From: Winogradskyella vidalii
GTDB taxonomy: Bacteria > Bacteroidota > Bacteroidia > Flavobacteriales > Flavobacteriaceae
DNA: 64,000 nucleotides
Reading direction: 5' to 3'
Assembly: GCF_013403955.1 (NCBI RefSeq)
Contig: NZ_JABFDG010000001.1
Span: 1,054,001 to 1,118,000, forward strand
The translations under genes were made by a program, and so were the position numbers. Shown here one piece after another: positions 25,752 to 35,026 of the stretch. A model generated the notes under the pieces. It saw only the letters and a program-made list of their open reading frames with translations, ran no database searches and had not been told where the DNA came from. Each line of letters opens with the position of its first letter. The stretch's first letter is position 1.

Positions 25752-26727
25752 CAGTAAAACGAACCCGTCATCAATCCAAGTTATTGGAAAACAACTGGAA
25801 AGTATAGGTTTTGAAATGTATTATAGTTCAAGTAGAAATAACAAAGTATTACGCTTGTTAGATATGCTCTATGCTTGCTTTAAGTATAGAAATTCTGTTA
25901 GTAACGTTATAATTGATACTTATAGTACAAGTAATTTTTATTTTGCAGTCTTAGTGAGTCAATTGTGTCGGTTATTGAAATTGCCCTATGTTTTAAGTCT
26001 AAATGGTGGTAATTTACCTGCGAGATTGCAGAATAATCCTTGGTTGTGTGCAATTACATTTAAACCCGCAAAAGTATTAGTTTCACCATCACTATATCTA
26101 TTAGATGCTTTTTCAAAACATGGTTATTTAGATGTTGTATATATTCCGAATGCATTAAATTTAAATCATTACAAGTTTAATCTAAGGTCTGTAAATGAGC
26201 ATATTAATCTGCTTTGGGTACGTTCGTTTTGTAAAATTTATAATCCATGCTTAGCTGTAGACCTATTAAAAGCGATTCAAGACCTTGGATATAATGTTAG
26301 TTTATGTATGGTAGGTCCAGATACTGATGGCTCATTAGCAAAGGTTAAGGCTCATGCTAATGCATTAGCTGTTAATGTTAAAACACCAGGCAAATTAACT
26401 AAAACTGAGTGGATAGCTCTAGCTGATGATTATAATGTATTTATAAATACTACTAATTTCGATAATATGCCAGTGAGTGTTATAGAAGCAATGGCGTTGG
26501 GCTTACCTATAGTTTCTACTAATGTTGGAGGCTTACCTTTTCTAATTGAAGATGGTGTTGATGGTATTTTAGTTCCACCGAATAATCTAAAAGCTTTTGT
26601 AGAGGCAATATTAAAATTAGAGTCTCAACCTAAGTCAATAAAAACGATGGTAATTAAAGCCCGTGAAAAAGTAGAACTGTTCGATTGGATGCTCTTAAAA
26701 GAGCGTTGGAATAGAGTATTAAGTTGA
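25708..26727 (+). CDS. Family 4-like glycosyltransferase
   Basis: GT-B enzyme of 339 residues. The N-terminus YVGNNLYNSKTNPSS replaces the usual glycine-rich loop, and the linker is IPNALNLNHY near residue 148. The EX7E position reads DNMPVSVIE near residue 253, with Asp in place of the first Glu, followed by STNVGGLPFLIEDG. It overlaps the polymerase/ligase-like gene by 44 bases in another frame; the ATG at 25708 leads straight into the first strand, so the overlap is likely real. It is the last glycosyltransferase before the initiating phosphotransferase. Confidence 0.9.
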   Translation: MLRKKILYVGNNLYNSKTNPSSIQVIGKQLESIGFEMYYSSSRNNKVLRLLDMLYACFKYRNSVSNVIIDTYSTSNFYFAVLVSQLCRLLKLPYVLSLNGGNLPARLQNNPWLCAITFKPAKVLVSPSLYLLDAFSKHGYLDVVYIPNALNLNHYKFNLRSVNEHINLLWVRSFCKIYNPCLAVDLLKAIQDLGYNVSLCMVGPDTDGSLAKVKAHANALAVNVKTPGKLTKTEWIALADDYNVFINTTNFDNMPVSVIEAMALGLPIVSTNVGGLPFLIEDGVDGILVPPNNLKAFVEAILKLESQPKSIKTMVIKAREKVELFDWMLLKERWNRVLS

Positions 26728-26838
26728 TTATTTATGGCGAAAATTTCTATTAAGTAAAATTATGATTAGGTTAATATCCTAAGTTAATGTTAAAAATCAT
26801 TCAGACTTCTTATATTTACGCCCTAGTTTTTCCCTAAA

Positions 26839-28233
26839 ATGACTAAAAAGAAAAGTATCCATTTCGAAGTTTCTGAACGTAAAATTCTACTTAGAATTGT
26901 AGATTTGGTAATTGCATTTGTAGGTGTCTATGCCTTAAGTTTATACTTTGACTTTGAATATGTTGTTGTTAGTGCAGATAATAATGTGTCTTTAATTTTA
27001 TTAGGTGTGTATGTTAGCGTTTTTGGGACTATCTTTGAACTCTATGATCTTCAAAAAGCCAGTCGCTTAGATACTACTTTTAAAAATATAGTGATAACAG
27101 TTTCTACAGTGGTTCTGTTTTACTTGTTAACACCTATTTTATCACCTGTTCTTCCTGATGAACGTTTACAAATTGTTTACCTCTATTTTACCTTAATTAT
27201 CTCGATTCTTATTTGGAGGCTTATTTATATATATCTAATTGAATCGCCTCGTTTTTATAAACGCGTATTGTTAGTCGGAGAGATTTCTAATATTGATGTT
27301 GTTGTTAAGGCATTAGATACTACAGATCCTAATTATAAAATCATTGGATTTATTAATAGTGAGATTACCATGCCAGATGCTGTAAGATATACAGGATTAA
27401 AAGAATTTGAAGCCATTGACTTCCTGCAAACCATTGAAGACGAAAATATATCTGAAGTTTTAGTGGCAAGTTTTAATACCGAAGCTATAACTCCTGAAGT
27501 CTATCATAATTTAATGTTGCTTTTAGAGCGTGGATTTAAAATACGAGATTATACGCAGGTATATGAAGAGTTACTACAAAAAGTACCGATTCAGTTTGTA
27601 GGTAAAGATTTTTATAAATATTTCCCATTCAGTAGGAGTAATGAAAACAAGTTGTATATCTTTTTTCATCGGACTTTTGATATTGTATTTTCTTTAATTG
27701 GCTTATTGGCTGGTGCTCTGCTGTTGCCTTTTATTTTAATCGGTAATTTACTAGGTAATAAAGGGCCTTTATTTTATGTTCAAGAACGTGTAGGTAAAAA
27801 CAGTAAGAATTTCAGTATTATTAAACTAAGAACCATGATTGTTAATGCGGAAGCTAGTGGTGTTAAATGGGCTCAAAAAAACGATGTTAGAGTTACGGCA
27901 TTTGGTAAATTTTTACGACGTTCACGATTGGATGAGATTCCACAATTTTATAATGTTTTAAAAGGCGATATGAGTATTATAGGGCCACGACCAGAGCGTC
28001 CTTTCTTTGTTAATGAGTTATCGCGTATAATTCCGTTTTATCAAACCCGTCATATTATTAAACCCGGTCTAACAGGTTGGGCACAAGTAAGTACCCGCTA
28101 TGGCTCTTCAATAGACGACAGTCTTACAAAACTTCAATATGATTTGTATTATATTAAGCACCGAAGTGTTTTTTTAGACTTCAGTATTTCTATAAAAACG
28201 TTGAGTACAATTTTGTATTATCGTGGGCAATAG
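26839..28233 (+). CDS. Polyprenyl-phosphate glycosylphosphotransferase (WcaJ/WbaP-type)
   Basis: Initiating enzyme of polysaccharide assembly: it loads sugar-1-phosphate from a UDP-sugar onto undecaprenyl phosphate. The N-terminal half has four membrane segments and a CoA-binding-like domain. The C-terminal Bac_transf domain has a membrane hairpin near 275-300, KLRTM near 330, the catalytic-region SRLDEIPQFYNVLKGDMS, GPRPER near 382 and KPGLTGWAQV near 409. Length matches the large two-domain class. It closes the locus, 111 bases after the last transferase. Glucose versus galactose cannot be told. Confidence 0.95.
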   Translation: MTKKKSIHFEVSERKILLRIVDLVIAFVGVYALSLYFDFEYVVVSADNNVSLILLGVYVSVFGTIFELYDLQKASRLDTTFKNIVITVSTVVLFYLLTPILSPVLPDERLQIVYLYFTLIISILIWRLIYIYLIESPRFYKRVLLVGEISNIDVVVKALDTTDPNYKIIGFINSEITMPDAVRYTGLKEFEAIDFLQTIEDENISEVLVASFNTEAITPEVYHNLMLLLERGFKIRDYTQVYEELLQKVPIQFVGKDFYKYFPFSRSNENKLYIFFHRTFDIVFSLIGLLAGALLLPFILIGNLLGNKGPLFYVQERVGKNSKNFSIIKLRTMIVNAEASGVKWAQKNDVRVTAFGKFLRRSRLDEIPQFYNVLKGDMSIIGPRPERPFFVNELSRIIPFYQTRHIIKPGLTGWAQVSTRYGSSIDDSLTKLQYDLYYIKHRSVFLDFSISIKTLSTILYYRGQ

Positions 28234-28263
28234 GAATTGCCTTTGAACTGTGAGGTTACTCAC

Positions 28264-28305
28264 TAACTATGAATTTAGAATTTGAAGCTAGATGTTAAGA
28301 GCTAT
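28264..28305. repeat. Degenerate 7-bp-period stretch
   Basis: Six 7-base units can be laid out: TAACTAT, GAATTTA, GAATTTG, AAGCTAG, ATGTTAA and GAGCTAT. Only the two GAATTT units are clearly related, so this is the weakest of the 7-bp-period sites. Confidence 0.3.
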
Positions 28306-28331
28306 ATTTGTGCATAAGTAGCAAGCTAAAT

Positions 28332-28350
28332 AAAGTAAGGCTTACTTTTT
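28332..28350 (+). terminator. Possible weak terminator after the polysaccharide locus
   Basis: AAAGTAAG and CTTACTTT form an almost perfect palindrome around a single G, followed by more T. A hairpin of about six pairs with a five-base loop and a short T-run is possible. It lies about 100 bases after the phosphotransferase stop. Confidence 0.35.
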
Positions 28351-28403
28351 AAATGGGGAGATTCAAACATCCATTGCCATTCATCGAAATGAAATTTCTA
28401 AAT

Positions 28404-29582
28404 TTAATTCAAAGTTGTTTTACTAAACCATTTCACCAAATAAATATACCTTACTAACAGCGCGATAAGCAGTGGAATTAATCCAATAGCGAATACTTGA
28501 ACACCACCAATCCAATGAAACGTCATTAGCGTAAACATAATGATTAAAAATTTGAGGTAGCGTATAACCCAGCTTTTTACTTGGGGCTTTAATAATTGCA
28601 CCATTACCAAAAGATTAAGCGGAAAAGCCCACAATAAGTTGTAGTTATTAGCCGTTGCCGAGTGGTCTGTGGCAAACCATAAGAACAGAATAAGCAAACC
28701 AATTAGTCCTGTAGTACCAAAAAGTATAAGGTCTAACCACTTGTTTCTAGTGTTATTTTTATAGTCTTTATAAGTTAGAAACAGAATAAATAATCCAATT
28801 AATCCTACAATAACTAACGGACTAAAAACAAAATCCATAGATGAATTATTCTCGTTTTTCTCATAAAGGATTGAAGAATTTTCCACTAAAGCTTTTGAGT
28901 CATTTAGTGTTGCTGTTTCAAAAAAGTTGTGAATGTAGTACGGTAAAAACATATGCTCTTTCACTGAAGCTTTTCGGTCTATAACAGAACCTAAAGCGAT
29001 ATCAATCCCAAAACTGCCCCAAGTATTTAAGCCAACATGGTCGTGAATAAGACTTCTAAAAGTCTGTTCTTCGAAGTTTTTGGGTGTTTTAAATTCAATT
29101 TCTGATGTCGTAGCGATTTGTGCAACATCTCTAATTCGTGTAGCACAATTATCATAGAAAAAATCGTATAAATAACGTCTGTTTTCAGGCTTGTAATTGT
29201 TTTCTAAATAGTTGAATAATTTTTGTTTTTCTTCAAGGGTAAGATTTAAAACCTGTTCCTTAATTGTTCGATTAGCATTAGAATAGCCATAATAAATATT
29301 CTTAAAGTTATGCCTGCTAATCAGATAGTTTAATTTGCCTTGTGCGAATTTTAAATAAAAATTTGGTGCTTCAAAATCGTATTCGCCATAGCCATATACC
29401 ACATCGATACCTAAGGTGTTATCTTTTATTCTGAAACCATTATGTCCAAAAGCATCATTTAAGGACTCACCAGGACCAAAGGTTAAAACTGATATGCTTG
29501 CATTAGGAGAGAGTTGCGGTTGTTGTGCGAATGTGATTCCTAATATAAAAAGCGTTAAAAAGAGGGTTAGTTTTAATTTCAT
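28404..29582 (-). CDS. DUF4105 / Lnb-family lipoprotein N-acyltransferase-like protein
   Basis: Protein of 392 residues: signal peptide (cleavage near 19), a periplasmic domain to about residue 245, then about five membrane segments. The periplasmic domain carries FGHNGFRI near 46 and YDNCATRIRDV near 143, the conserved His and Cys of DUF4105. That order resembles a permuted papain-like acyltransferase fold, which is my inference. A Bacteroides member (Lnb) has been reported to N-acylate lipoproteins, so this may finish lipoprotein maturation. It lies 30 bases after the PorV-like gene on the same strand, so they are probably one operon. Confidence 0.82.
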   Translation of the reverse strand: MKLKLTLFLTLFILGITFAQQPQLSPNASISVLTFGPGESLNDAFGHNGFRIKDNTLGIDVVYGYGEYDFEAPNFYLKFAQGKLNYLISRHNFKNIYYGYSNANRTIKEQVLNLTLEEKQKLFNYLENNYKPENRRYLYDFFYDNCATRIRDVAQIATTSEIEFKTPKNFEEQTFRSLIHDHVGLNTWGSFGIDIALGSVIDRKASVKEHMFLPYYIHNFFETATLNDSKALVENSSILYEKNENNSSMDFVFSPLVIVGLIGLFILFLTYKDYKNNTRNKWLDLILFGTTGLIGLLILFLWFATDHSATANNYNLLWAFPLNLLVMVQLLKPQVKSWVIRYLKFLIIMFTLMTFHWIGGVQVFAIGLIPLLIALLVRYIYLVKWFSKTTLN

Positions 29583-29612
29583 AGTAACCTAAGAGGTATT
29601 GAAGTTAAGTTG

Positions 29613-30710
29613 TTATCTAAAAACACTAAAATCTATTTTTAATGAAAAGACATTAGAATACAAGGCTGCGCTTTGGTCGCCAATATCAGTGAAGGCATAA
29701 TCAATGTGAATACCTTTGTATTTAAAACCGACACCAAAATTTGGTTGAAAAGTCACTTGCTCAGAATTATCAATTTGTAATTCATTTTGAAAATTACCAA
29801 CGCCAGCTCTTAGAAACACTAGTTCAGTATAACCAAATTCAAAACCCAACGCCGGATTAATACTAGCAAAAGAGGATGATATAATATCATTGTTTTCAAC
29901 GAAACGCATATTCAGGTTTGCTGCTGCCAATAACGAATAATCGTAATTAAATATCCATTTTTTAGACATACCTAGTTGTAATTTTGGGATGGTGATTTCA
30001 GTTGTTTCTGGTAATTCTTGGTTTTCGCCTTCAACAGCACCACTAATTTGTTCAAATTTTTCCTCGTTTATTGACCAAGCGTTGTAGGTAGTGGTAATAT
30101 CTCTAGCCATAATACCAAATTTCCAATTGTTTTTGCTTTCAAATTGAATTCCGGCATCCAATCCAAACCCCCAAGCGGATGCAAAATCACCTATAATTCG
30201 TCGTATTATCTTTGCATTAACTCCATAATTTAAGCCATCTAATGGTAATTTTCTAGCATATGAAAATGTTAATCCATAATCTGCTGTAGAAAAAGTGCTT
30301 ATTCTGTCGTAATTAATGTTGCCTTGGTCGTCTATTAATTGGGTGGTGTCTAATATATCATCTACACCAAATCTAATTAATGAAATGCCTAAGGCACTCT
30401 CATCATCTAAAGGCATAGCGTAAGCTAAATAATTGTAATTAGAAATATTAGCAAAATAACTGGAGTGCATTAAGGCGAGTTGGTTTTCTTCAAGATGAAC
30501 CAGTCCTGCTGGGTTCCAATAACCAGAATTTACATCTGCCGTTTGAGACACCACAGCATTACTCATGCCTAAAGCAGCAGCATCCACACCTATATTCATG
30601 AATTCATTTGAATATTTTCTTGTGGTTTGTGCCGAAGCGATAAGTGTTGTAAGCGTTAAGAGAATTAGAAAGCAATTTTTCAACAGCAAAAATTTTTTAC
30701 AAAGATGCAC
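29613..30710 (-). CDS. PorV/PorQ-family outer-membrane beta-barrel protein
   Basis: Protein of 365 residues with a signal peptide ending near residue 27 (LIASAQ), followed by a FadL-like 14-strand barrel pattern of alternating residues. The opening FMNIGVDAAALGMSNAVVSQ and SGYWNPAGLV are the PorV/PorQ hallmark. PorV is the shuttle of the type IX secretion system; this divergent form is usually annotated as PorV2 and its exact part is not established. The start is GTG at 30710, as no ATG gives a complete signal peptide. It precedes the Lnb-like gene by 30 bases. Confidence 0.85.
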   Translation of the reverse strand: MHLCKKFLLLKNCFLILLTLTTLIASAQTTRKYSNEFMNIGVDAAALGMSNAVVSQTADVNSGYWNPAGLVHLEENQLALMHSSYFANISNYNYLAYAMPLDDESALGISLIRFGVDDILDTTQLIDDQGNINYDRISTFSTADYGLTFSYARKLPLDGLNYGVNAKIIRRIIGDFASAWGFGLDAGIQFESKNNWKFGIMARDITTTYNAWSINEEKFEQISGAVEGENQELPETTEITIPKLQLGMSKKWIFNYDYSLLAAANLNMRFVENNDIISSSFASINPALGFEFGYTELVFLRAGVGNFQNELQIDNSEQVTFQPNFGVGFKYKGIHIDYAFTDIGDQSAALYSNVFSLKIDFSVFR

Positions 30711-30840
30711 ATTATTTTTCTATCTATTTAACTATAAAAAGGATGTTATTATTGTTTTATGAGTTTAAATAAAATAATCAATTTGAAAAAATTATAAGTT
30801 TAGAGAGAAATACTTTTCTATTTTTACAAAAATTATAACT

Positions 30841-31596
30841 ATGAGTTTAAAACGGCATATCCCCAACTTAGTTACCCTTCTGAATTTGTTTTCGGGTTGT
30901 ATCGCAGTAATTTTTGCAGTTAATGGCAATTTTATCGCGGCAGCTATTTTTGTATTCTTAGGTATATTTTTCGATTTTTTTGATGGCCTTCTAGCACGAA
31001 AATTAAATGTACAAAGTCCATTAGGTATTCAGTTAGATTCTTTAGCCGATTTAGTAACTAGTGGTGTAGTGCCCGGTATCATTATGTTTAAGCTTATATC
31101 ATTAACAGTTGATGCGCCTGATTATGGAGCGTATACCGACAGCTGGAATTCTGTTTTTCATTGGCAAGGATTTAAAATGTCTCTATTACCTCTCATAGGT
31201 TTGTTTATTGCATTAGCATCGGCTTATCGTTTAGCAAAATTTAATTTAGATGAAGACCAACAAAGTTACTTTAAGGGATTGCCGGTACCAGCAAATACCT
31301 TGGTGATTTTATCATTGCCTTTGATTTTAGAATATCAGAATAGTGATATCATAAATACAATAATTATTAATAAATGGTTTTTAATAGGTCTTACACTTTT
31401 AAGCTGTTATTTGTTGAATTCTAGTATTAAATTATTTGCTTTAAAGTTTGATAACTGGGGCTTTAAGGATAATGCAGTGCGTTATATATTTTTAATATTA
31501 AGTGTAATTTTATTAATCGTACTTCATTTTGCTGCTATACCACTTGTTATTGGGTTGTATATTCTACTTTCTTTATTAACTCAATCAAAAATTTAA
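30841..31596 (+). CDS. pssA: CDP-diacylglycerol-serine O-phosphatidyltransferase
   Basis: Inner-membrane enzyme that makes phosphatidylserine from CDP-diacylglycerol and serine, the precursor of phosphatidylethanolamine. The CDP-alcohol phosphotransferase motif is complete: Asp45, Asp48-Gly49, Ala52-Arg53, Gly62, Asp66 and Asp70. Six or more hydrophobic segments span 251 residues. The N-terminus HIPNLVTLLNLFSGC is typical of the PssA II subclass. It is divergent from the PorV-like gene and lies 7 bases before the DUF808 gene. Confidence 0.93.
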   Translation: MSLKRHIPNLVTLLNLFSGCIAVIFAVNGNFIAAAIFVFLGIFFDFFDGLLARKLNVQSPLGIQLDSLADLVTSGVVPGIIMFKLISLTVDAPDYGAYTDSWNSVFHWQGFKMSLLPLIGLFIALASAYRLAKFNLDEDQQSYFKGLPVPANTLVILSLPLILEYQNSDIINTIIINKWFLIGLTLLSCYLLNSSIKLFALKFDNWGFKDNAVRYIFLILSVILLIVLHFAAIPLVIGLYILLSLLTQSKI

Positions 31597-31603
31597 TTAT
31601 ATA

Positions 31604-32485
31604 ATGGCTTCAGGATTTTTTGCATTATTCGATGATATCGCGGCTTTGATGGACGACGTTGCAGCAATGACCAAAATAACGACTAAAAAAACCGCAGGCA
31701 TACTAGGGGATGATTTAGCTGTAAATGCAGAAAAAGCTTCAGGGTTTATGTCCTCTCGTGAAATTCCTGTGTTATGGGCCATTACAAAAGGTTCATTTTT
31801 AAACAAGTTGATTATTTTGCCTTTGGCTTTTTTGTTAAGTGCATTTATTCCTTGGGCAGTTATTGTGATTTTGGTACTTGGGGGTTTGTATTTATCTTAT
31901 GAAGGTGCCGAAAAAATATATGAGTTTTTTGTGCCACATCCTAAAGAAGTTATAACAGACTTAAAAGAAGACCTTACAGAAGAAGAATTACTCGCTGCAG
32001 AAAAAACCAAAATTAAATCAGCTATTGTTACCGATTTTATTCTCTCTGTAGAAATTGTGATTATAGCTTTAGGAGCTGTAGTTGGAGAACCTTTGCTGAC
32101 TCAAATTATAGTGGTGACTATCGTAGCTTTGATTGCTACAGTTGGTGTTTATGGCATTGTTGCTTTGATTGTGAGAATGGATGACTTTGGTTTAAAGCTC
32201 ATCAGGAAAAGTAATGGTAATAAAGGAATTTTATTTTCTATTGGAACATTTTTAGTTTGGGCACTACCTATGGTTATTAAAAGTTTATCGGTTATAGGAA
32301 CCATTGCTTTAATATTAGTTGCTGGTGGTATTTTTGTTCATAATATAGATTTTATTCACCATTTACTAGAATCACTTCCATCTCTATTGGGGCATGTTAT
32401 TGCTGGTTTAGTGATAGGTGCTTTATGTTTAATTGTGGTAAAAGTATTTAAAATGTTGATTTTTGGAAAAAAAATAAAGCATTAA
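31604..32485 (+). CDS. DUF808 family membrane protein
   Basis: Inner-membrane protein of 293 residues. The N-terminus ASGFFALFDDIAALMDDVA and the KKTAGILGDDLAVNAEKA segment identify DUF808 (YedI-like). A soluble N-terminal third is followed by about six hydrophobic segments. Its function is not known. It follows pssA after 7 bases and is probably co-transcribed with it. Confidence 0.88.
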   Translation: MASGFFALFDDIAALMDDVAAMTKITTKKTAGILGDDLAVNAEKASGFMSSREIPVLWAITKGSFLNKLIILPLAFLLSAFIPWAVIVILVLGGLYLSYEGAEKIYEFFVPHPKEVITDLKEDLTEEELLAAEKTKIKSAIVTDFILSVEIVIIALGAVVGEPLLTQIIVVTIVALIATVGVYGIVALIVRMDDFGLKLIRKSNGNKGILFSIGTFLVWALPMVIKSLSVIGTIALILVAGGIFVHNIDFIHHLLESLPSLLGHVIAGLVIGALCLIVVKVFKMLIFGKKIKH

Positions 32486-32569
32486 CAAAATTTAATTGTT
32501 AATTTGTGCGTACTTGTTGATTTTTAATTGGTTAATAGCAAACCCTAATTTCTAAAACGAATATTAAAA

Positions 32570-32869
32570 ATGAAAAAGTTCAAATTAACAGGATTATTAA
32601 AAGTGTTTACTTTTTTAATTCTAATTCAGTTTGCTATTGGTTTAGCTGATGTTTTCTTGGCACAGTCTAATAGTGATTTAGCATCTATAACATCTATATT
32701 AATTACAATTTGTAGTTATCCAATTGGATTAATTAATAGTAATTTGCCTTTTTATGTTTCTGAAGACCTGTTTATGGTTGGATTGTATTGGGTAATTAAC
32801 GTGATTATTCAAGCGATTTTTCTGTACTTAATTTTAATTGTACTTAGAAAAATGAATGAAAGTAGTTAA
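32570..32869 (+). CDS. Small three-helix membrane protein
   Basis: A 99-residue product with three hydrophobic segments (about 9-28, 38-55 and 68-92) and short basic ends (MKKFKLTGLLK and RKMNESS). No family is recognised with confidence; the layout resembles small DUF2975-type proteins, which is only a suggestion. The ATG follows an AT-rich 84-base spacer after the DUF808 gene. Confidence 0.65.
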   Translation: MKKFKLTGLLKVFTFLILIQFAIGLADVFLAQSNSDLASITSILITICSYPIGLINSNLPFYVSEDLFMVGLYWVINVIIQAIFLYLILIVLRKMNESS

Positions 32870-32915
32870 TTAATGTTTTAACTGATTTATCTTAAACTAT
32901 CTGATTATTTTAGTC

Positions 32916-33656
32916 TTAAAATTCCAATTTCTTTTTGCGTAACTCAAAATTCTGACCTAAGTAGACTTTACGAACCATTTCGTCACTTGCTAATTCTTCT
33001 GGTTTACCTGCTTTTAAGATATTACCTTCAAACATTAGGTAGGTTCTGTCAGTGATAGCTAAGGTTTCCTGTACGTTATGATCGGTAATTAAAATGCCAA
33101 TATTTTTCTTGGTTAATTTGGCTACAATACGTTGAATATCCTCAACAGCAACCGGGTCAACACCAGCAAAGGGTTCATCTAAGAGAATAAAACTTGGATC
33201 TGTTGCTAAAGCACGTGCAATTTCGGTTCTTCGTCGTTCGCCACCAGAAAGTAAATCACCTCTACTTTTTCTTATATGCCCTAAACCAAACTCCTCAATT
33301 AACGACTCCATTTTTTCGTGTTGTGCTTTCTTGCTCAACTTTGTCAGTTGGAGTACACTTAAAATATTATCTTCAATGCTTAATTTTCTAAAAACAGAAG
33401 CTTCTTGAGCTAAATAACCAATACCGTTCTGTGCACGTTTGTACATGGGATACTTGGTAATGTTCGTGTCATCTAAAAAGATATTTCCACCATTAGGCTT
33501 AATGATTCCAACAATCATATAAAAAGAGGTGGTTTTTCCGGCGCCATTAGGACCTAATAAACCAACAATCTCACCTTGATTAACTTCAAGAGAGACATTT
33601 TTTACCACTTTTCGTCCACTGTAGGACTTCATCAAATTTTCTGCTCGTAACTTCAT
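32916..33656 (-). CDS. lptB: LPS export ABC transporter ATPase
   Basis: Cytoplasmic ATPase that powers lipopolysaccharide extraction by LptFG. Motifs: Walker [10 protein letters not shown] at 35-43, Q-loop YLAQE at 81-85, signature LSGGERRR at 136-143 and Walker B ILLDEP at 157-162, with the LptB-type [17 protein letters not shown] stretch. Length 246 is normal. The other Lpt genes are not in the window. The gene lies 155 bases from the tatC/kdsD block on the same strand, so envelope functions cluster here. Confidence 0.95.
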   Translation of the reverse strand: MKLRAENLMKSYSGRKVVKNVSLEVNQGEIVGLLGPNGAGKTTSFYMIVGIIKPNGGNIFLDDTNITKYPMYKRAQNGIGYLAQEASVFRKLSIEDNILSVLQLTKLSKKAQHEKMESLIEEFGLGHIRKSRGDLLSGGERRRTEIARALATDPSFILLDEPFAGVDPVAVEDIQRIVAKLTKKNIGILITDHNVQETLAITDRTYLMFEGNILKAGKPEELASDEMVRKVYLGQNFELRKKKLEF

Positions 33657-33811
33657 ATACTTGGTATGAACGCTAAAATTAATAAAATCATATAGAAACT
33701 ATTCGTTTTAATATTCATTTATTAAAAGTTTAACCTTGTAATATATCTTAAAATGAGTTTGTAATAGTTTTAAAGAATTTCTAAATAATCAAAAAAGAAA
33801 TATAGCTTTAA

Positions 33812-34174
33812 TTAGAGGTCTTGCTTAGCACTATGCTCTTCAATTGCTTCCCAATATTCATGGGCGCGTCTTAAATGTGGAATAACAATAGTACCTCCAA
33901 TTAAGGTAGCAATGCCAAGGGCTTCACTTATTTCTGCTTTTGTTAAACCTTCTTTATGAGAGGATTCTAAATGGTATTTTACACAGTCGTCACAACGTAA
34001 AACGGTTGAGGCTACTAGTCCAAGTAATTCTTTGGTTTTTTTATCTAATGCACCTTCTTGAAAAGCATTAGTATCGAGATTAAATATTCGTTTTACAACT
34101 TTATTATTGTCGGCTAATATTTTATCATTCATTTTAGCACGATAGGTATTAAATTCCTCTACAATATCAGACAT
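33812..34174 (-). CDS. Carboxymuconolactone decarboxylase/AhpD-like protein
   Basis: Small all-helical protein of 120 residues. The AhpD-type active site is seen as Cys61-x-x-Cys64 with His68 in LRCDDCVKYHLESSHKEG. Such CxxCxxxH proteins often act as peroxide or thiol reductases; a decarboxylase role is unlikely. It lies 3 bases after tatC on the same strand and is co-transcribed with it. Its physiological partner is unknown. Confidence 0.9.
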   Translation of the reverse strand: MSDIVEEFNTYRAKMNDKILADNNKVVKRIFNLDTNAFQEGALDKKTKELLGLVASTVLRCDDCVKYHLESSHKEGLTKAEISEALGIATLIGGTIVIPHLRRAHEYWEAIEEHSAKQDL

Positions 34175-34177
34175 AAT

Positions 34178-35026
34178 TTAAGGCTTAACTTTAGGTTTTT
34201 TGTTTTCTTTTGCTGTTTTTCTAGCTTGATTTCTTACCACAACGGCAGAGATATAGATGCTTACTTGGTACAATATTAAAATGGGGATGGCCACAATAAC
34301 TTGACTGGCAATATCTGGTGGTGTTATTACCGCAGATACTATTAATACGATGACTAATGCAAATTTCCGGTATTTTCTTAAAATTTGTGGTGTTACTAAA
34401 CCTACTTTGGTTAAAAAGTAGATGATGATAGGGAGTTCAAACACAAAACCTGAAGCAATTGCAGATGACCTTACAATGGCGATAACAGAACTCACATCAA
34501 ATTCATTTGAAATTTGATCACTAATTTGATAGTTGGCTAAAAAATTAATAGATAGTGGCGTAATAATATAATAACCAAAAAGTACCCCTAAAAAGAACAA
34601 TAATGAAGCAATAACGATAAAACCTCTTGAGCTTTTACGTTCGTTAGATTTTAATCCTGGACTAATAAAACTCCAAAGTTGGTATAACACATAGGGAAAT
34701 GAAATAATAAAACCAGCATAAATAGATGTCCATATGTGCGCAGAGAACTGACCTGCAACGGTTCTGTTTTGAATGATAAAAGGAAATTTTTCAGCACAAA
34801 ATGTCGTGTCATTCATACCTATAAGCTGAGACATTTTGCATAGTCCTTCATAGGTAGGGAAACTCATGTGTGTTGGTCCAAAAATAATGACATCAAAAAT
34901 AAACTTCTTAAATATAAATGCTAAAATTCCTGCAATTACAATACCTAAGGTTGCTCTAATTAAATGCCATCTTAAATCTTCGAGATGGTCCAGAAAAGAC
35001 ATCTCATTCATTTGTTTTTTTGCCAT
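34178..35026 (-). CDS. tatC: Twin-arginine translocase subunit TatC
   Basis: Inner-membrane receptor of the Tat pathway for folded proteins. Six membrane segments over 282 residues; the N-terminal MSFLDHLEDLRWHLIRA is the conserved cytoplasmic signal-binding region with its Glu, and the LSINFLANY and ITPPDIASQ segments are also typical. No tatA/B gene is next to it. It overlaps the stop of kdsD by one base and is followed by the AhpD-like gene after 3 bases. Confidence 0.96.
   Translation of the reverse strand: MAKKQMNEMSFLDHLEDLRWHLIRATLGIVIAGILAFIFKKFIFDVIIFGPTHMSFPTYEGLCKMSQLIGMNDTTFCAEKFPFIIQNRTVAGQFSAHIWTSIYAGFIISFPYVLYQLWSFISPGLKSNERKSSRGFIVIASLLFFLGVLFGYYIITPLSINFLANYQISDQISNEFDVSSVIAIVRSSAIASGFVFELPIIIYFLTKVGLVTPQILRKYRKFALVIVLIVSAVITPPDIASQVIVAIPILILYQVSIYISAVVVRNQARKTAKENKKPKVKP

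Noticed and set aside
31597-31806. Minus-strand frame of 69 codons
   Set aside because: It lies wholly opposite the DUF808 gene, which has strong family features; a mirror frame.
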